Below, piece after piece: positions 1 through 8,376 of a stretch of DNA of 64,000 nucleotides; positions within the stretch are counted from its first letter, which is position 1, and every line of letters starts with the position of its first letter. The notes below the pieces were generated by a model. The model worked only from the letters and a program-made list of their open reading frames with translations, was not told the origin of the DNA and did not search any database. The position numbers and the translations under genes are program-made. The stretch covers positions 65,427-129,426 of the forward strand of contig DASTWZ010000001.1 in the NCBI GenBank assembly GCA_035765635.1, written 5' to 3'. This DNA comes from EW11 sp035765635 (GTDB taxonomy: Bacteria; Verrucomicrobiota; Verrucomicrobiia; Opitutales; Opitutaceae).

Positions 1-1771
1 GACCGCCGACGCCGAGCAGGGTGAAACCAAAGGACAACTGAATCGGCGTGAACTCGGTCACGACCAGGATGAGCAGGGAGAAGCCGCTGCCTGAGCCGGT
101 CTTCGTGCTGAGAATGCCGATGGCGCGGATTGAAATCGTGTTTTGGAAGGTCAGCTCGAGCGCTCCCGAATATTCGCCTTTGGCGGAATCGAAATTGAGG
201 AAACCGCCGCCGACGAAACCGCCCGCATCGATCGCGAGGCCGACGCCGGTCGGAGATTTGAAGCCGATGTCGATGCCGAAGGGGCCGGCGTTTCCGGGCT
301 GAAGAGAAAGCGCCGCGGTCAGGCCGACGCCCTGCAGCGCAAACTGAATCGGACCGAGAGAACCGGAGAGACTCGCGCCGAGATCGAGCGTGATCTTCGA
401 CGAATCATCCGGCGCGGCAGCGAGTTTCAAGCTGGCCTCGTCGACTTTGATCGGACCGAGGTGCAGGTGGGGGTGGAGAGCGACCTCGAACGCGGCGCTG
501 CCCTTGAAACGCAGCCCGTTGTTCTGCGACCACTCGAAGCCAAGCGGCACATCGATGGCCACGGGCGTGTCGCCCAGGATCGTGCGGAGAAAGCCATCGC
601 CTTCGCCCGCGGCGATCACGACCTTGAGGCCCTGCAGATCGGCGCCGAGATTTAACGCCACCGATGAGCCAGAGACATCGACGCCAAAATCGACGGACGC
701 GCTGCCGAGTTCGATGCGCGAAGCCTTGGGGTCCCCGAGAAGCTGGAGTGTTTCAGGTGGTGTATAGGAAAACTGGATACCGACGCCGGCGGCCGGCGGA
801 GGAGTGTCGGGGGCGAACGGGTAGACGACGCCGATTTCACGCGGCGGTCGCAGGGTGAGACCAAAGAGTTCGCCGAGGTTTGTGCCCGCGCGCAGCGTGA
901 TTTTTGCGGAAGGCGAAAGCTGAAACGTGAACGGCATTCCCGCGGGCAGCCGCGGTTCGAGCACCAAGCCGGGCAGCGCCGTGCCTTTGGCGGGAAGACG
1001 TTGCAGCGCGAGCGCGCCCTCGATCGTTTCACCGTCGATGTTGGCGTAGAAAAACGGCAGCACGACGGCTCGGGAGGAACGCGGCGGAAAAGCCCGCGGC
1101 AGCCCGAGATAGCCGCTGGTGCGATCGTCGTCGCTCGTGCGGTACGCCACGGGCAGACCCAGGGCGAGGCCGAGGCGGCCGAGGTGTTCGAGCGCGAGTT
1201 GGGCGTCGAAGTCAGGCTGACCCCAGCCGTAGACGCGGGCGGGCAGGCCGGCCGGATCGCTGATGGCTTTGGGGATTTCGTCCCAGCGAAAGCGTGTGCG
1301 AATGTACGATGGCCGCGTCGCGGTGGCGGCCACGGGTTCGACCGTGATCACGCGCAGCATCGACAGCACATTGTACGCGCCGGGCTGCTCGAGCGCGAGG
1401 TAGTCGGTGAGGAGAAGTTCGAAGAGACGTTCGCCGATTTCGGTGGCGTAGGCGCTGGCATCGACTCCCGCTGGCGCGGGCGCTTGCGCGAGTTGCTGAA
1501 TCGCGTCGAAGATCGCCTTGGCCTTTTGCAGGAGAGCGAGGACGTCCTGCAGCGAAGGCGAAGCTGGCAGATTTTCGACGGCGCTCGCGGCGTCGCCCAC
1601 CGTGGTTGCGAGTTGTCGGTAGACTTGGGGAATGTCGCTCGCGAAAAAGCCGATGCGCGCCATCAAGCGCATGAACGCGCCGAGCGAAGAGCCGGCCTCG
1701 ATCAGCGGCTGCGCGGCGGCGATCAGATGTTGCGCGATGAGCTGGAGCGTGGGTTTCGAATCTTCGGCCAT
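1..1771 (-). CDS. DUF6603-like large beta-rich protein (3' end beyond window)
   Basis: An open frame runs from an ATG at 1771 to the left window edge with no stop, giving about 590 residues of an incomplete protein. I translated it by hand from the reverse strand. It begins MAEDSKPTLQLIAQ and has no signal peptide. The first 150 residues are alpha-helical and the rest looks beta-rich. The last part reads GGFVGGGFLNFDS, then a stretch ending FTPIQLSFGFTLLGVGG, which resembles the conserved core of DUF6603 proteins (family recalled, not searched). The function of that family is unknown to me. The gene lies 30 bp after the stop of a zinc-peptidase-like gene on the same strand, so it is probably the third gene of one operon. 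Plus-strand frames over the same bases have no recognisable content. The frame is well supported; the family name is an inference. Confidence 0.72.
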   Translation of the reverse strand, partial: MAEDSKPTLQLIAQHLIAAAQPLIEAGSSLGAFMRLMARIGFFASDIPQVYRQLATTVGDAASAVENLPASPSLQDVLALLQKAKAIFDAIQQLAQAPAPAGVDASAYATEIGERLFELLLTDYLALEQPGAYNVLSMLRVITVEPVAATATRPSYIRTRFRWDEIPKAISDPAGLPARVYGWGQPDFDAQLALEHLGRLGLALGLPVAYRTSDDDRTSGYLGLPRAFPPRSSRAVVLPFFYANIDGETIEGALALQRLPAKGTALPGLVLEPRLPAGMPFTFQLSPSAKITLRAGTNLGELFGLTLRPPREIGVVYPFAPDTPPPAAGVGIQFSYTPPETLQLLGDPKASRIELGSASVDFGVDVSGSSVALNLGADLQGLKVVIAAGEGDGFLRTILGDTPVAIDVPLGFEWSQNNGLRFKGSAAFEVALHPHLHLGPIKVDEASLKLAAAPDDSSKITLDLGASLSGSLGPIQFALQGVGLTAALSLQPGNAGPFGIDIGFKSPTGVGLAIDAGGFVGGGFLNFDSAKGEYSGALELTFQNTISIRAIGILSTKTGSGSGFSLLILVVTEFTPIQLSFGFTLLGVGG

Positions 1772-1801
1772 GGCTTGCGCGTGGTTGAGAAATCCGCCGG
1801 C

Positions 1802-4459
1802 TCAGAGCGGATAGTCCTTTTGGTAATCCCGATCGAGCCACCAATGTTTCTGCGGATCGATTTGTTCGATCAGCGTGTAGGCGCAGACGCGGCAAAAACG
1901 CGCCGAGTCCAATTCGTGTTCCCGCATCATGCAGTTGCCCGTTGGGCGAAAGATCGAGCAGGCGTAGCGCGCGGCGCCGTGATAGACTCCGACGAGTTCG
2001 GGTTTGGCGAAAGGTTTGAGGTTGTCGGGCAGCGTGGCCGCATCCGCCACCTGCGCGCCTGAGCCCGCGTCCAATTGCGCGTTCACGTCGCAAGCTTTTC
2101 CATTCAACGCGCCGCCGATCACCGTCATCATGCGTTCCGCCGCGGGCGAAACGAGGGTGAGGTAGGGCCGAGGCGGCTGGACCGTGGCCGGCGCGGGCAC
2201 CGGCGTGAAAATCAAACTGCCCGGTGTGAAAGCGCTGAGATCGAGACCGGCGACGGCGGCGCGGATGGTCAGCAGATCGCGATTGGGACTGACATCGACG
2301 ACTTTCAGCTCCGGGCTGACCTTGGGCGCGAGCCCGAGTGGTTTCAGTCGCTCACGTTTGCGGAGCACCACGGCGTCGCCGACGGAAAACCAGGGCACAC
2401 TCGTCGTCGGGATCGGGACCGTGAAGCGATCGATGTCGAGCTTTGTGATGGGACCGGTGATGACGCTCGACCGCTGGATGCGATGCCAATTCCATTTGAT
2501 CCGATCGAATCGCACCGCGCCGGTCGTCGGATCGAGCACGGTGGCCGCGAGGGTGCAATTGGCGAACTCGTCGAGCGAGGACTCGGCAGCGCTGTAGTCT
2601 CTGGCGAATTCGACATACTCGTCGCCGACGCCGAAAGTGTGGGCCAATTCGTGGCCGAACGTCGTCCAGGTCTCATCAAGCACGAGAGCCCGTGACGGAC
2701 TGGGCAAGTCGGCCACGAGGGCATTTCGATTGGGATCGCGCTTCACCGGCTGACCGCGGAAATAGAGGTCCATGCCTCTGGGATTTCCGAGTGTGACCCG
2801 GCTGACCATTCCACTCGAAGGCGCGTTGGCCCGGCCGATTTCGGAATTGCCGAGGTAGAAAATGAAACGGCGGTTATCGAAGGCGAAGTCGGGATTCGTC
2901 GTCGGATCCGCGCTCCAGAGCCGGCCGATATTGTTGTTGGGCGCGGGCGTACCGAGCACGATCGGCGCATTGTTTCCGATCGGTGCGGCAGAGATGCGGT
3001 CGAAAAACTGATCGATGATCCGGGTGCTGCCGCGACGACCGTGCATTTCCAAATTGTCGGGGCTTTCCGCCATGGCTGCGGGTGCATCGCCAACCTGAAG
3101 CGCGGGAAAATTGTTCACCTCGTCGATGAACGTCCGGTCTGACAGCGAGGCCCATGCGTGCAGTGTTTTCGCGGTGAGCAGATTCAAGTTCTGCGCGGCA
3201 TTCGGTCGCACGAGGAGTTTCCAGCGGGCGATGAGTTTGCTGAAATCCAATTTCTCCGCGGGCCGGTCTCTCAGCGTGTCGGCGGACGAGATGAAGTAAC
3301 CCGTCTCGGTGTCTTTGATCAGGAGCAGGTCGTCGTGTAGTGGAAGTCCCACTAAGTATTGCAGGTCCCAGTGGTCCCATTTGGAGACCTCGTTCGAGGG
3401 ACGCACGGGTGGAGCGATGTTTTTCGCGTAGAGGTATCCTTCGGAGTCGAACTGGCAGACCTCCGACGTCACGCTGATGCCGGCGTCCTGTTTCGGGAGC
3501 ATGACGCGCCAAAAAGCCATCGACGTCGCGAGGTAACCGAAGGGCTGGAACATCGGCTTGGTTCGAACGGCCTGGACGATGTCTTGGGTGATGTCCTTGA
3601 AACCCTGCGCGTCATTGTCGCTCCAGCCGCAGGCCACGAAGAGGACATTGGGCACCTTTTCGGGCTTCACCGTGCCATCGAACAGCTTCGGATTTCCGTC
3701 GATGAATTCGACGAGGGGAGGATTCGGCTCCCGGGCCCATTGCGGAAGGATTTCCACTTTTCCCGTCGTGGAGCGATGGCCCCAGTTCGCCGAGGTGGTG
3801 ACAGTGTATTCGAAGGGCGGAACGGTTTCGGGCGCGGTTGGAGGAATCGAAACCCAGGTTGCGACAAACCAATCCGATGGCGTGACCGAAATCGATTTCG
3901 AGTCGGTCACGTCGCCGACGCATCGGTCGTCGAATTCCGCGCGAACGGTGGGCTGATACATCGTGAGTTCGCGTGCCGCTCCCGCGGGTTCGGCGCGACG
4001 CACAGAGAGAAGACTCGGCGTCACCCAAATCGATTTCACCGACGAGTGAACGTGGATGCGAATGAAGGCCGGAGTGATTGACGCCGGAGCTGCGCCGGCG
4101 CCGTTTTTCGTCACGATCGCCTCGACGAGAAAATTGCGCGGCGCAGGATCGGGCGCGGGATTTTTCTCAACGCGGATCTGGCCGGTTTTCTTTTTGATGT
4201 GGATTCCGAAATTGCTCCATTCGGCGGTGGATTCCGTGGCCTTGAACATCGGCTGGAACGTGACCTCGACGTCCGTGCCCTCGGGTGTTTCTTGAAACGA
4301 CTTGAGCATCGACCACGAGCCATTGGCGATCTGGACCCAGAGCTTTTCGATCAAGTCTGGCGACGACTCACCGGCTGTTCCGCGGACGAGATGAATGTCC
4401 GCTGCGTCGAAGGAGCCAGTGTCCACCGGAAGACCGAAACGAATGGCGGTGATCGGCAT
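1802..4459 (-). CDS. Putative zinc metallopeptidase, IgA-peptidase (M64)-like, paralogue A
   Basis: An 885-residue protein with the zinc-peptidase motif HELAHTFGVGDEY: H603, E604 and H607 are followed by D613-E614, the HExxH...DE pattern typical of M64 (IgA-peptidase-like) enzymes. The C-terminus carries paired cysteines (ACSIFRPTGNC and FCRVC), which also recall M64 proteins. Residues 1 to about 320 look like beta-sandwich domains, with IRIHVHSSVKSIWVTPS shared almost motif for motif with the upstream paralogue. There is no Sec or Tat signal, so it is either cytoplasmic or exported by a non-Sec route. The start MPITAIRFGLP at 4459 follows the stop of paralogue B by 15 bp, and the DUF6603-like gene follows by 30 bp, so all three look co-transcribed. 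Substrate unknown. The peptidase call rests on visible motifs; the M64 assignment is family knowledge. Confidence 0.8.
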   Translation of the reverse strand: MPITAIRFGLPVDTGSFDAADIHLVRGTAGESSPDLIEKLWVQIANGSWSMLKSFQETPEGTDVEVTFQPMFKATESTAEWSNFGIHIKKKTGQIRVEKNPAPDPAPRNFLVEAIVTKNGAGAAPASITPAFIRIHVHSSVKSIWVTPSLLSVRRAEPAGAARELTMYQPTVRAEFDDRCVGDVTDSKSISVTPSDWFVATWVSIPPTAPETVPPFEYTVTTSANWGHRSTTGKVEILPQWAREPNPPLVEFIDGNPKLFDGTVKPEKVPNVLFVACGWSDNDAQGFKDITQDIVQAVRTKPMFQPFGYLATSMAFWRVMLPKQDAGISVTSEVCQFDSEGYLYAKNIAPPVRPSNEVSKWDHWDLQYLVGLPLHDDLLLIKDTETGYFISSADTLRDRPAEKLDFSKLIARWKLLVRPNAAQNLNLLTAKTLHAWASLSDRTFIDEVNNFPALQVGDAPAAMAESPDNLEMHGRRGSTRIIDQFFDRISAAPIGNNAPIVLGTPAPNNNIGRLWSADPTTNPDFAFDNRRFIFYLGNSEIGRANAPSSGMVSRVTLGNPRGMDLYFRGQPVKRDPNRNALVADLPSPSRALVLDETWTTFGHELAHTFGVGDEYVEFARDYSAAESSLDEFANCTLAATVLDPTTGAVRFDRIKWNWHRIQRSSVITGPITKLDIDRFTVPIPTTSVPWFSVGDAVVLRKRERLKPLGLAPKVSPELKVVDVSPNRDLLTIRAAVAGLDLSAFTPGSLIFTPVPAPATVQPPRPYLTLVSPAAERMMTVIGGALNGKACDVNAQLDAGSGAQVADAATLPDNLKPFAKPELVGVYHGAARYACSIFRPTGNCMMREHELDSARFCRVCAYTLIEQIDPQKHWWLDRDYQKDYPL

Positions 4460-4474
4460 GGCTCAGTTCGCAGG

Positions 4475-7153
4475 TTAGAGGTCGTAGAGCGGCGCGAGGT
4501 GGCGATCGACGCGCCAGTGCTGCTCGGGATCGAGTTTTTCGACCAGCGCGTATTGGCAGACCGGGCAGAATTGCGCCCAGTCGTTGCGGCCCGTCCGCAT
4601 GACGCACGAGCCCGCTGGGTGGATCACGCCGCAGGCATGCTGCGATCCGCCGTAGTAAGCGCCGACGAGTTCGGGGATGCGGAGGGTCGGCGCGAGTTGG
4701 ATGAGCTCGATGAGATTCATGCGCGGAATCTGCACTCTCGCTCTGTTGATTTTTTTGGCGTTCACGTCGCAGGCCGTGCCGCTCATCGCGCCGCCGATCT
4801 TTTCCATGATCCGTTCGGAAACAGGGGGAACCAGCGTGAGGTATGGCCGCGAGAGCGTGGGATTCGGCGCGGGGACCGGGATGAAGATGATGCTGCCGGC
4901 GACGAAAGGAGCGACGTTGATGCCGATCGATTCGTTTTTGACGACGATGGTCATGCTGAACGGATCGCTCGGCGTGGTGAGATTTTCCGCGTGCGTGGAA
5001 ACGACGGTGAACTCCACGATGCTGGTCACTGGATTGGGTACCAGCGGTCCGCGCGGATTGCGCACGCGAAACCGGACCTGGTCTCCCGCCGCGAATTGGA
5101 AGCCTCGACCTTTGCCGACGAAGACGCGGAATGATCCGTGTCCGTCGAACATTTCTTCGACGGGCCGCGTCATCACGCTGGCTTTGCGAACACGCGGCCA
5201 GGTCCACTTCAATTGATCGACGATGATGCGCGGATCGGGCGTCGACTGGTCCGCTTTGATCGCGGCGCTGTAAGCCATCAAATTCGCGTCGTCGTCAAAG
5301 GCATCTGCCGTGCCCGTGAATGATGTGGGCTCGTCGCCGTATTCGTCACCCAGGTCGAAGGCGTGGCCCATTTCGTGGGCAATCACGTCCCACGTTTCCA
5401 TGTCGATTTCCAGATCGGCGAGCGCCGGCGGCGTTTGCACGAGGGCATTGCGCGTCGGATCCGTGGTGACGGAAAGCCCGCCGAGTTCGAAGTGTGGATC
5501 GCGAACATCGGCCGCGGGCCGCGTGACCATGCCAAAGTCGTCGTTGTGCAGACTACGTCCGAAAAAGACGGATGGACCCGGCGCGAGATTCGCGACCGTG
5601 ATCAGGAAGCGGCGATTATCGAACGTGAAATACGATCGATCCGCGGCCCACAAGTTGCCCAGGAAATTGCTGTCGGGCGCGTGGTCATCCAGCGTATTGA
5701 CGAAACCACTACGCGGGGCGCCTTGCAGGTGGGAGAAAAAGTCCACCCGTTCGCCGCCATCTCCGCCGTTGCCGATGGTGGCCACGCGCAGCGGATGGTA
5801 ATGAATGAGCCCGGTGTCATCGAAGACCGCGCTGGGCGGCTCACCGATCGCCATCGACGGGAAGTTGTCCACCTCGTCGACAAACGTGCGCTTCGCCAAC
5901 TTGAGCCAGTCTCCGACGATGTCGGGAGTGAGAAGCCGCGGGATGGATGGGTCGACGATCTCGTTGAACTTTTGATTCAGGTCCGAGTAGTCAGGAATGT
6001 CCGGATCAGTGGCATCAGGTTTAACCAAGGCTTGGTCCGTCAGCACGGGAAGGCCCGCCATGAAAATCAGATTTTCTACGGTCCACGATTTGCCGGGCTT
6101 CGGGCGTTCGGGGGCGGGCACGGGGACGGCGTAGAGCCGGCCGTCGTCCTCGACCGGATACACCTCGCAGCGCACGCACACACCGGGATCGCCGGCGGGC
6201 GACAACGCGCGCCAGTAGTTCATTGACTGCGAGAAATAGGGATACGGGTTGAGTCGCGTGTCGGAGCGCAGGTGGTGGACGATCTGGTTGGTCAACGCTT
6301 CCCACGCGCCGAGATCCAGGGCGCGAAAACCGGCGCCCAACAAGAGCACGTTGGGCGCCGACTCGGGGCGTTGCGTGCCGTCCCATTCGCCGGCGCGTCC
6401 ATCGACGAGCGAAATTTTCGGCAGGTCCGTCGCGGTTGCGAAGGGCTCGAGCACCGCGATATCGGCATGCGCGGTCAGGCTGCCCCAGTCTGCAATCGTG
6501 GTGATGCCGGTGGTTCGCACCGCGCCGGCGCGCATCGCATCCGGAATCTGGATACGGTTTCCCTCCCCGAAAAAGTCTTCTTCGCCGTCGGCCGAGAAGT
6601 AGTTGTCGGACTCGGTGATGTCGCCGACCGAGTCGTCATCGAACTGGGCGCGGATGGTGAAAGCGTAGCCGGTTTCGACATCGCCCGTGGCGCGCGGGCG
6701 GCGAATCGAAAGCCGCTTGGGCGTCATCCACACGCGCTTCACGCTGTTGTGCAGGTGAACGCGGATAAGGGCCTTGTCCAGGGGCGGATTGTGGACCGTG
6801 CCATTTTGCACGACGCTGACCTCGACGATGAAATTCGCGGGCGCGTGTTGGTTGGCCGGCCATGGATCGATCGTCATTTCGCCGGTCGTGCGAACGATCG
6901 TCACGCCGAAGCCGGAGTATTCCGTCGCGGTCGTCGTGCAGCGAAAAACCGGTTTGAAATCGAGAACGACGTCCGGGCCGGCCTCGGGCTGAGGGTATTC
7001 GTCGAAGGTGCCCCAGTCCGTGTCGTCCGGATTATCTGGGTCGCGCCACTCCACCTGGAGCAATTCCTGCAAGTCGGGAGCCGGCTGGCCCCTCAGCAGA
7101 TGCAAATCCTGATCGTGCGGAGAAAGAAAATACGGCGCGACGGTCAGGGGCAT
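4475..7153 (-). CDS. Putative zinc metallopeptidase, IgA-peptidase (M64)-like, paralogue B
   Basis: An 892-residue paralogue of the next gene downstream and probably the first gene of the operon. The motif HEMGHAFDLGDEY gives H593, E594, H597 and D603-E604. The C-terminal region has HACGVIHPAGSC and FCPVCQYALVEKLDP, matching the cysteine layout of paralogue A. The N-terminal half again carries a beta-type segment, LIRVHLHNSVKRVWMTP. No signal peptide is visible after MPLTVAPYFLSPHDQ. The two proteins differ by only seven residues in length and keep the same domain order, so they arose by tandem duplication, yet their sequences have diverged widely outside the motifs. No strong Shine-Dalgarno sequence precedes the ATG at 7153. 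The proteins could be proteases, or structural proteins that kept a metal site. Both keep the catalytic glutamate, which favours activity. Confidence 0.8.
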   Translation of the reverse strand: MPLTVAPYFLSPHDQDLHLLRGQPAPDLQELLQVEWRDPDNPDDTDWGTFDEYPQPEAGPDVVLDFKPVFRCTTTATEYSGFGVTIVRTTGEMTIDPWPANQHAPANFIVEVSVVQNGTVHNPPLDKALIRVHLHNSVKRVWMTPKRLSIRRPRATGDVETGYAFTIRAQFDDDSVGDITESDNYFSADGEEDFFGEGNRIQIPDAMRAGAVRTTGITTIADWGSLTAHADIAVLEPFATATDLPKISLVDGRAGEWDGTQRPESAPNVLLLGAGFRALDLGAWEALTNQIVHHLRSDTRLNPYPYFSQSMNYWRALSPAGDPGVCVRCEVYPVEDDGRLYAVPVPAPERPKPGKSWTVENLIFMAGLPVLTDQALVKPDATDPDIPDYSDLNQKFNEIVDPSIPRLLTPDIVGDWLKLAKRTFVDEVDNFPSMAIGEPPSAVFDDTGLIHYHPLRVATIGNGGDGGERVDFFSHLQGAPRSGFVNTLDDHAPDSNFLGNLWAADRSYFTFDNRRFLITVANLAPGPSVFFGRSLHNDDFGMVTRPAADVRDPHFELGGLSVTTDPTRNALVQTPPALADLEIDMETWDVIAHEMGHAFDLGDEYGDEPTSFTGTADAFDDDANLMAYSAAIKADQSTPDPRIIVDQLKWTWPRVRKASVMTRPVEEMFDGHGSFRVFVGKGRGFQFAAGDQVRFRVRNPRGPLVPNPVTSIVEFTVVSTHAENLTTPSDPFSMTIVVKNESIGINVAPFVAGSIIFIPVPAPNPTLSRPYLTLVPPVSERIMEKIGGAMSGTACDVNAKKINRARVQIPRMNLIELIQLAPTLRIPELVGAYYGGSQHACGVIHPAGSCVMRTGRNDWAQFCPVCQYALVEKLDPEQHWRVDRHLAPLYDL

Positions 7154-7490
7154 GGGGAAGACGGGCTTGGGGAGAGGCGCCCCTACTTCAACATAGTCCG
7201 AAAAAAAGCGTCGCTGTTACAAAAGAGCGGGCGATGTTTTATTTAGGGCCGCAAAAGTGCTGGGAATGAGCAGCCGCGTTTCCAAAGGCGGTCGCGGGGT
7301 ATTTGGAGCGCGGGCGTCTCGCCGGCATTGAGCGACAATGCAGGCGGGACGCCTGCGCTCCACGAACCGGCGCATCCGCGTTCGGAAACGCGGCTGCGGC
7401 ATCCATTCGCACGCGAAATTAGATACATACGATCTGCCATGGAAAATTATATTATAAATTCGCATGATTCGTGGGCAGATCGCGACGAGC
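7154..7490. repeat. Intergenic gap with a large imperfect palindromic repeat
   Basis: No gene is seen. Bases 7270-7397 form an imperfect inverted repeat: GCAGCCGCGTTTCC at the left end matches GGAAACGCGGCTGC at the right end, with GGAGCG and CGCTCC inside. The core GCAGGCGGGACGCCTGCGCT recurs at 24275-24400, 58540-58601 and 58860-58919. It is an extragenic palindromic repeat. A short AT-rich patch lies at 7440-7461. Confidence 0.75.
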
Positions 7491-8282
7491 TTACGCCGAT
7501 TTCTGCGGGTACGAGCGTTTCAACCAATCGTCGAAACGCGCGGTACCCAGGCGCGGATTTGCGCCGGGTGTGAGACTCTCGTCGTTCAACTCCGTCCCGA
7601 AATAGCGAGCCTTCGGATCGGTCACGACGGTGCGCGCGTCGTTGGTTGCACGCAAAAATCTCCGCACGAACTCGTCCTGCCGGATCTTCTCCGGTCCGGC
7701 GATTTCCACGATGCCATTGACCGGAGCTTCGAGCACGACACGGGTGAGCGCGGCGGCAACGTCGTCCGACAGAATTGGCTGCATCATGCCGGGCGGGAGC
7801 CGCACGGCTTGGCCTTCAGTCGCGCCCTGAGCGATGCTTCCGACAAACTCGAAGAACTGCGTGGCGCGCACGATCGTGTACGGCGTTTTGCCCTCAGTGA
7901 TGATTTTCTCCTGCGCCAGCTTCGCGCGAAGATATCCGCTCATCGGCAAACGATCGGCGCCGACGACGGAAAGAGCCACATGATGGCGAACATTCGCGGC
8001 GGCTTCCGTCGCGATGAGATTCCGGCTCGATTTCTCGAAGAATTCCAGGACGGCTTTGTCTTCGAAGGACGGTGAATTCGCCACGTCCACGACGACCTGG
8101 GCGCCCGCGAGCGCGGCCGCGAGTCCTTCGCCGGTGACGGCATTGACGCCGGATTTGGGCGAGGCGGCGATGACCTCATGACCGAGTTGGCGGAGGTTAT
8201 TCACCACTTTGGTGCCGATCAGCCCGCTGCCGCCGATCACCACGATCTTCATTTTCTTGGAAAGATATTCGTTAGATTTCAT
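7491..8282 (-). CDS. NmrA-like / atypical SDR NAD(P)-binding protein
   Basis: About 264 residues with the Rossmann dinucleotide motif in MKIVVIGGSGLIGTKVV, followed by the layout of NmrA-like atypical short-chain dehydrogenases (DVANSPSFEDKAVLEFF, ALSVVGADRLPMSGYLRAK). The family contains NAD(P)H sensors and quinone or nucleoside-sugar enzymes; the active-site Tyr-Lys pair of classical SDRs is only partly suggested by GYLRAK. Three in-frame ATGs compete. I prefer 8282 because GGTGA lies five bases before it; 8252 would start directly at the Rossmann strand, and 8333 adds an unlikely extension. It diverges from the membrane protein at 8377. Probably cytosolic, substrate unknown, not obviously tied to the sugar genes. 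Confidence 0.85.
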   Translation of the reverse strand: MKSNEYLSKKMKIVVIGGSGLIGTKVVNNLRQLGHEVIAASPKSGVNAVTGEGLAAALAGAQVVVDVANSPSFEDKAVLEFFEKSSRNLIATEAAANVRHHVALSVVGADRLPMSGYLRAKLAQEKIITEGKTPYTIVRATQFFEFVGSIAQGATEGQAVRLPPGMMQPILSDDVAAALTRVVLEAPVNGIVEIAGPEKIRQDEFVRRFLRATNDARTVVTDPKARYFGTELNDESLTPGANPRLGTARFDDWLKRSYPQKSA

Positions 8283-8376
8283 GTTCATCACCAATCTAGA
8301 CGAAATACCTTTCGGTTTGTGACACGGGCGCAAATATCCCTGGTTTTATCGCTGCTGATTCCTAACGTGGCGCGGC

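Noticed and set aside
1001..2062. 353-codon plus-strand frame at the window start
   Set aside because: Antisense to the DUF6603-like and peptidase genes; the minus-strand translation carries coherent family motifs and this does not.
6801..6812. Another TTTTGCAC motif copy
   Set aside because: It lies inside a peptidase gene and lacks the TCAC half; taken as chance.
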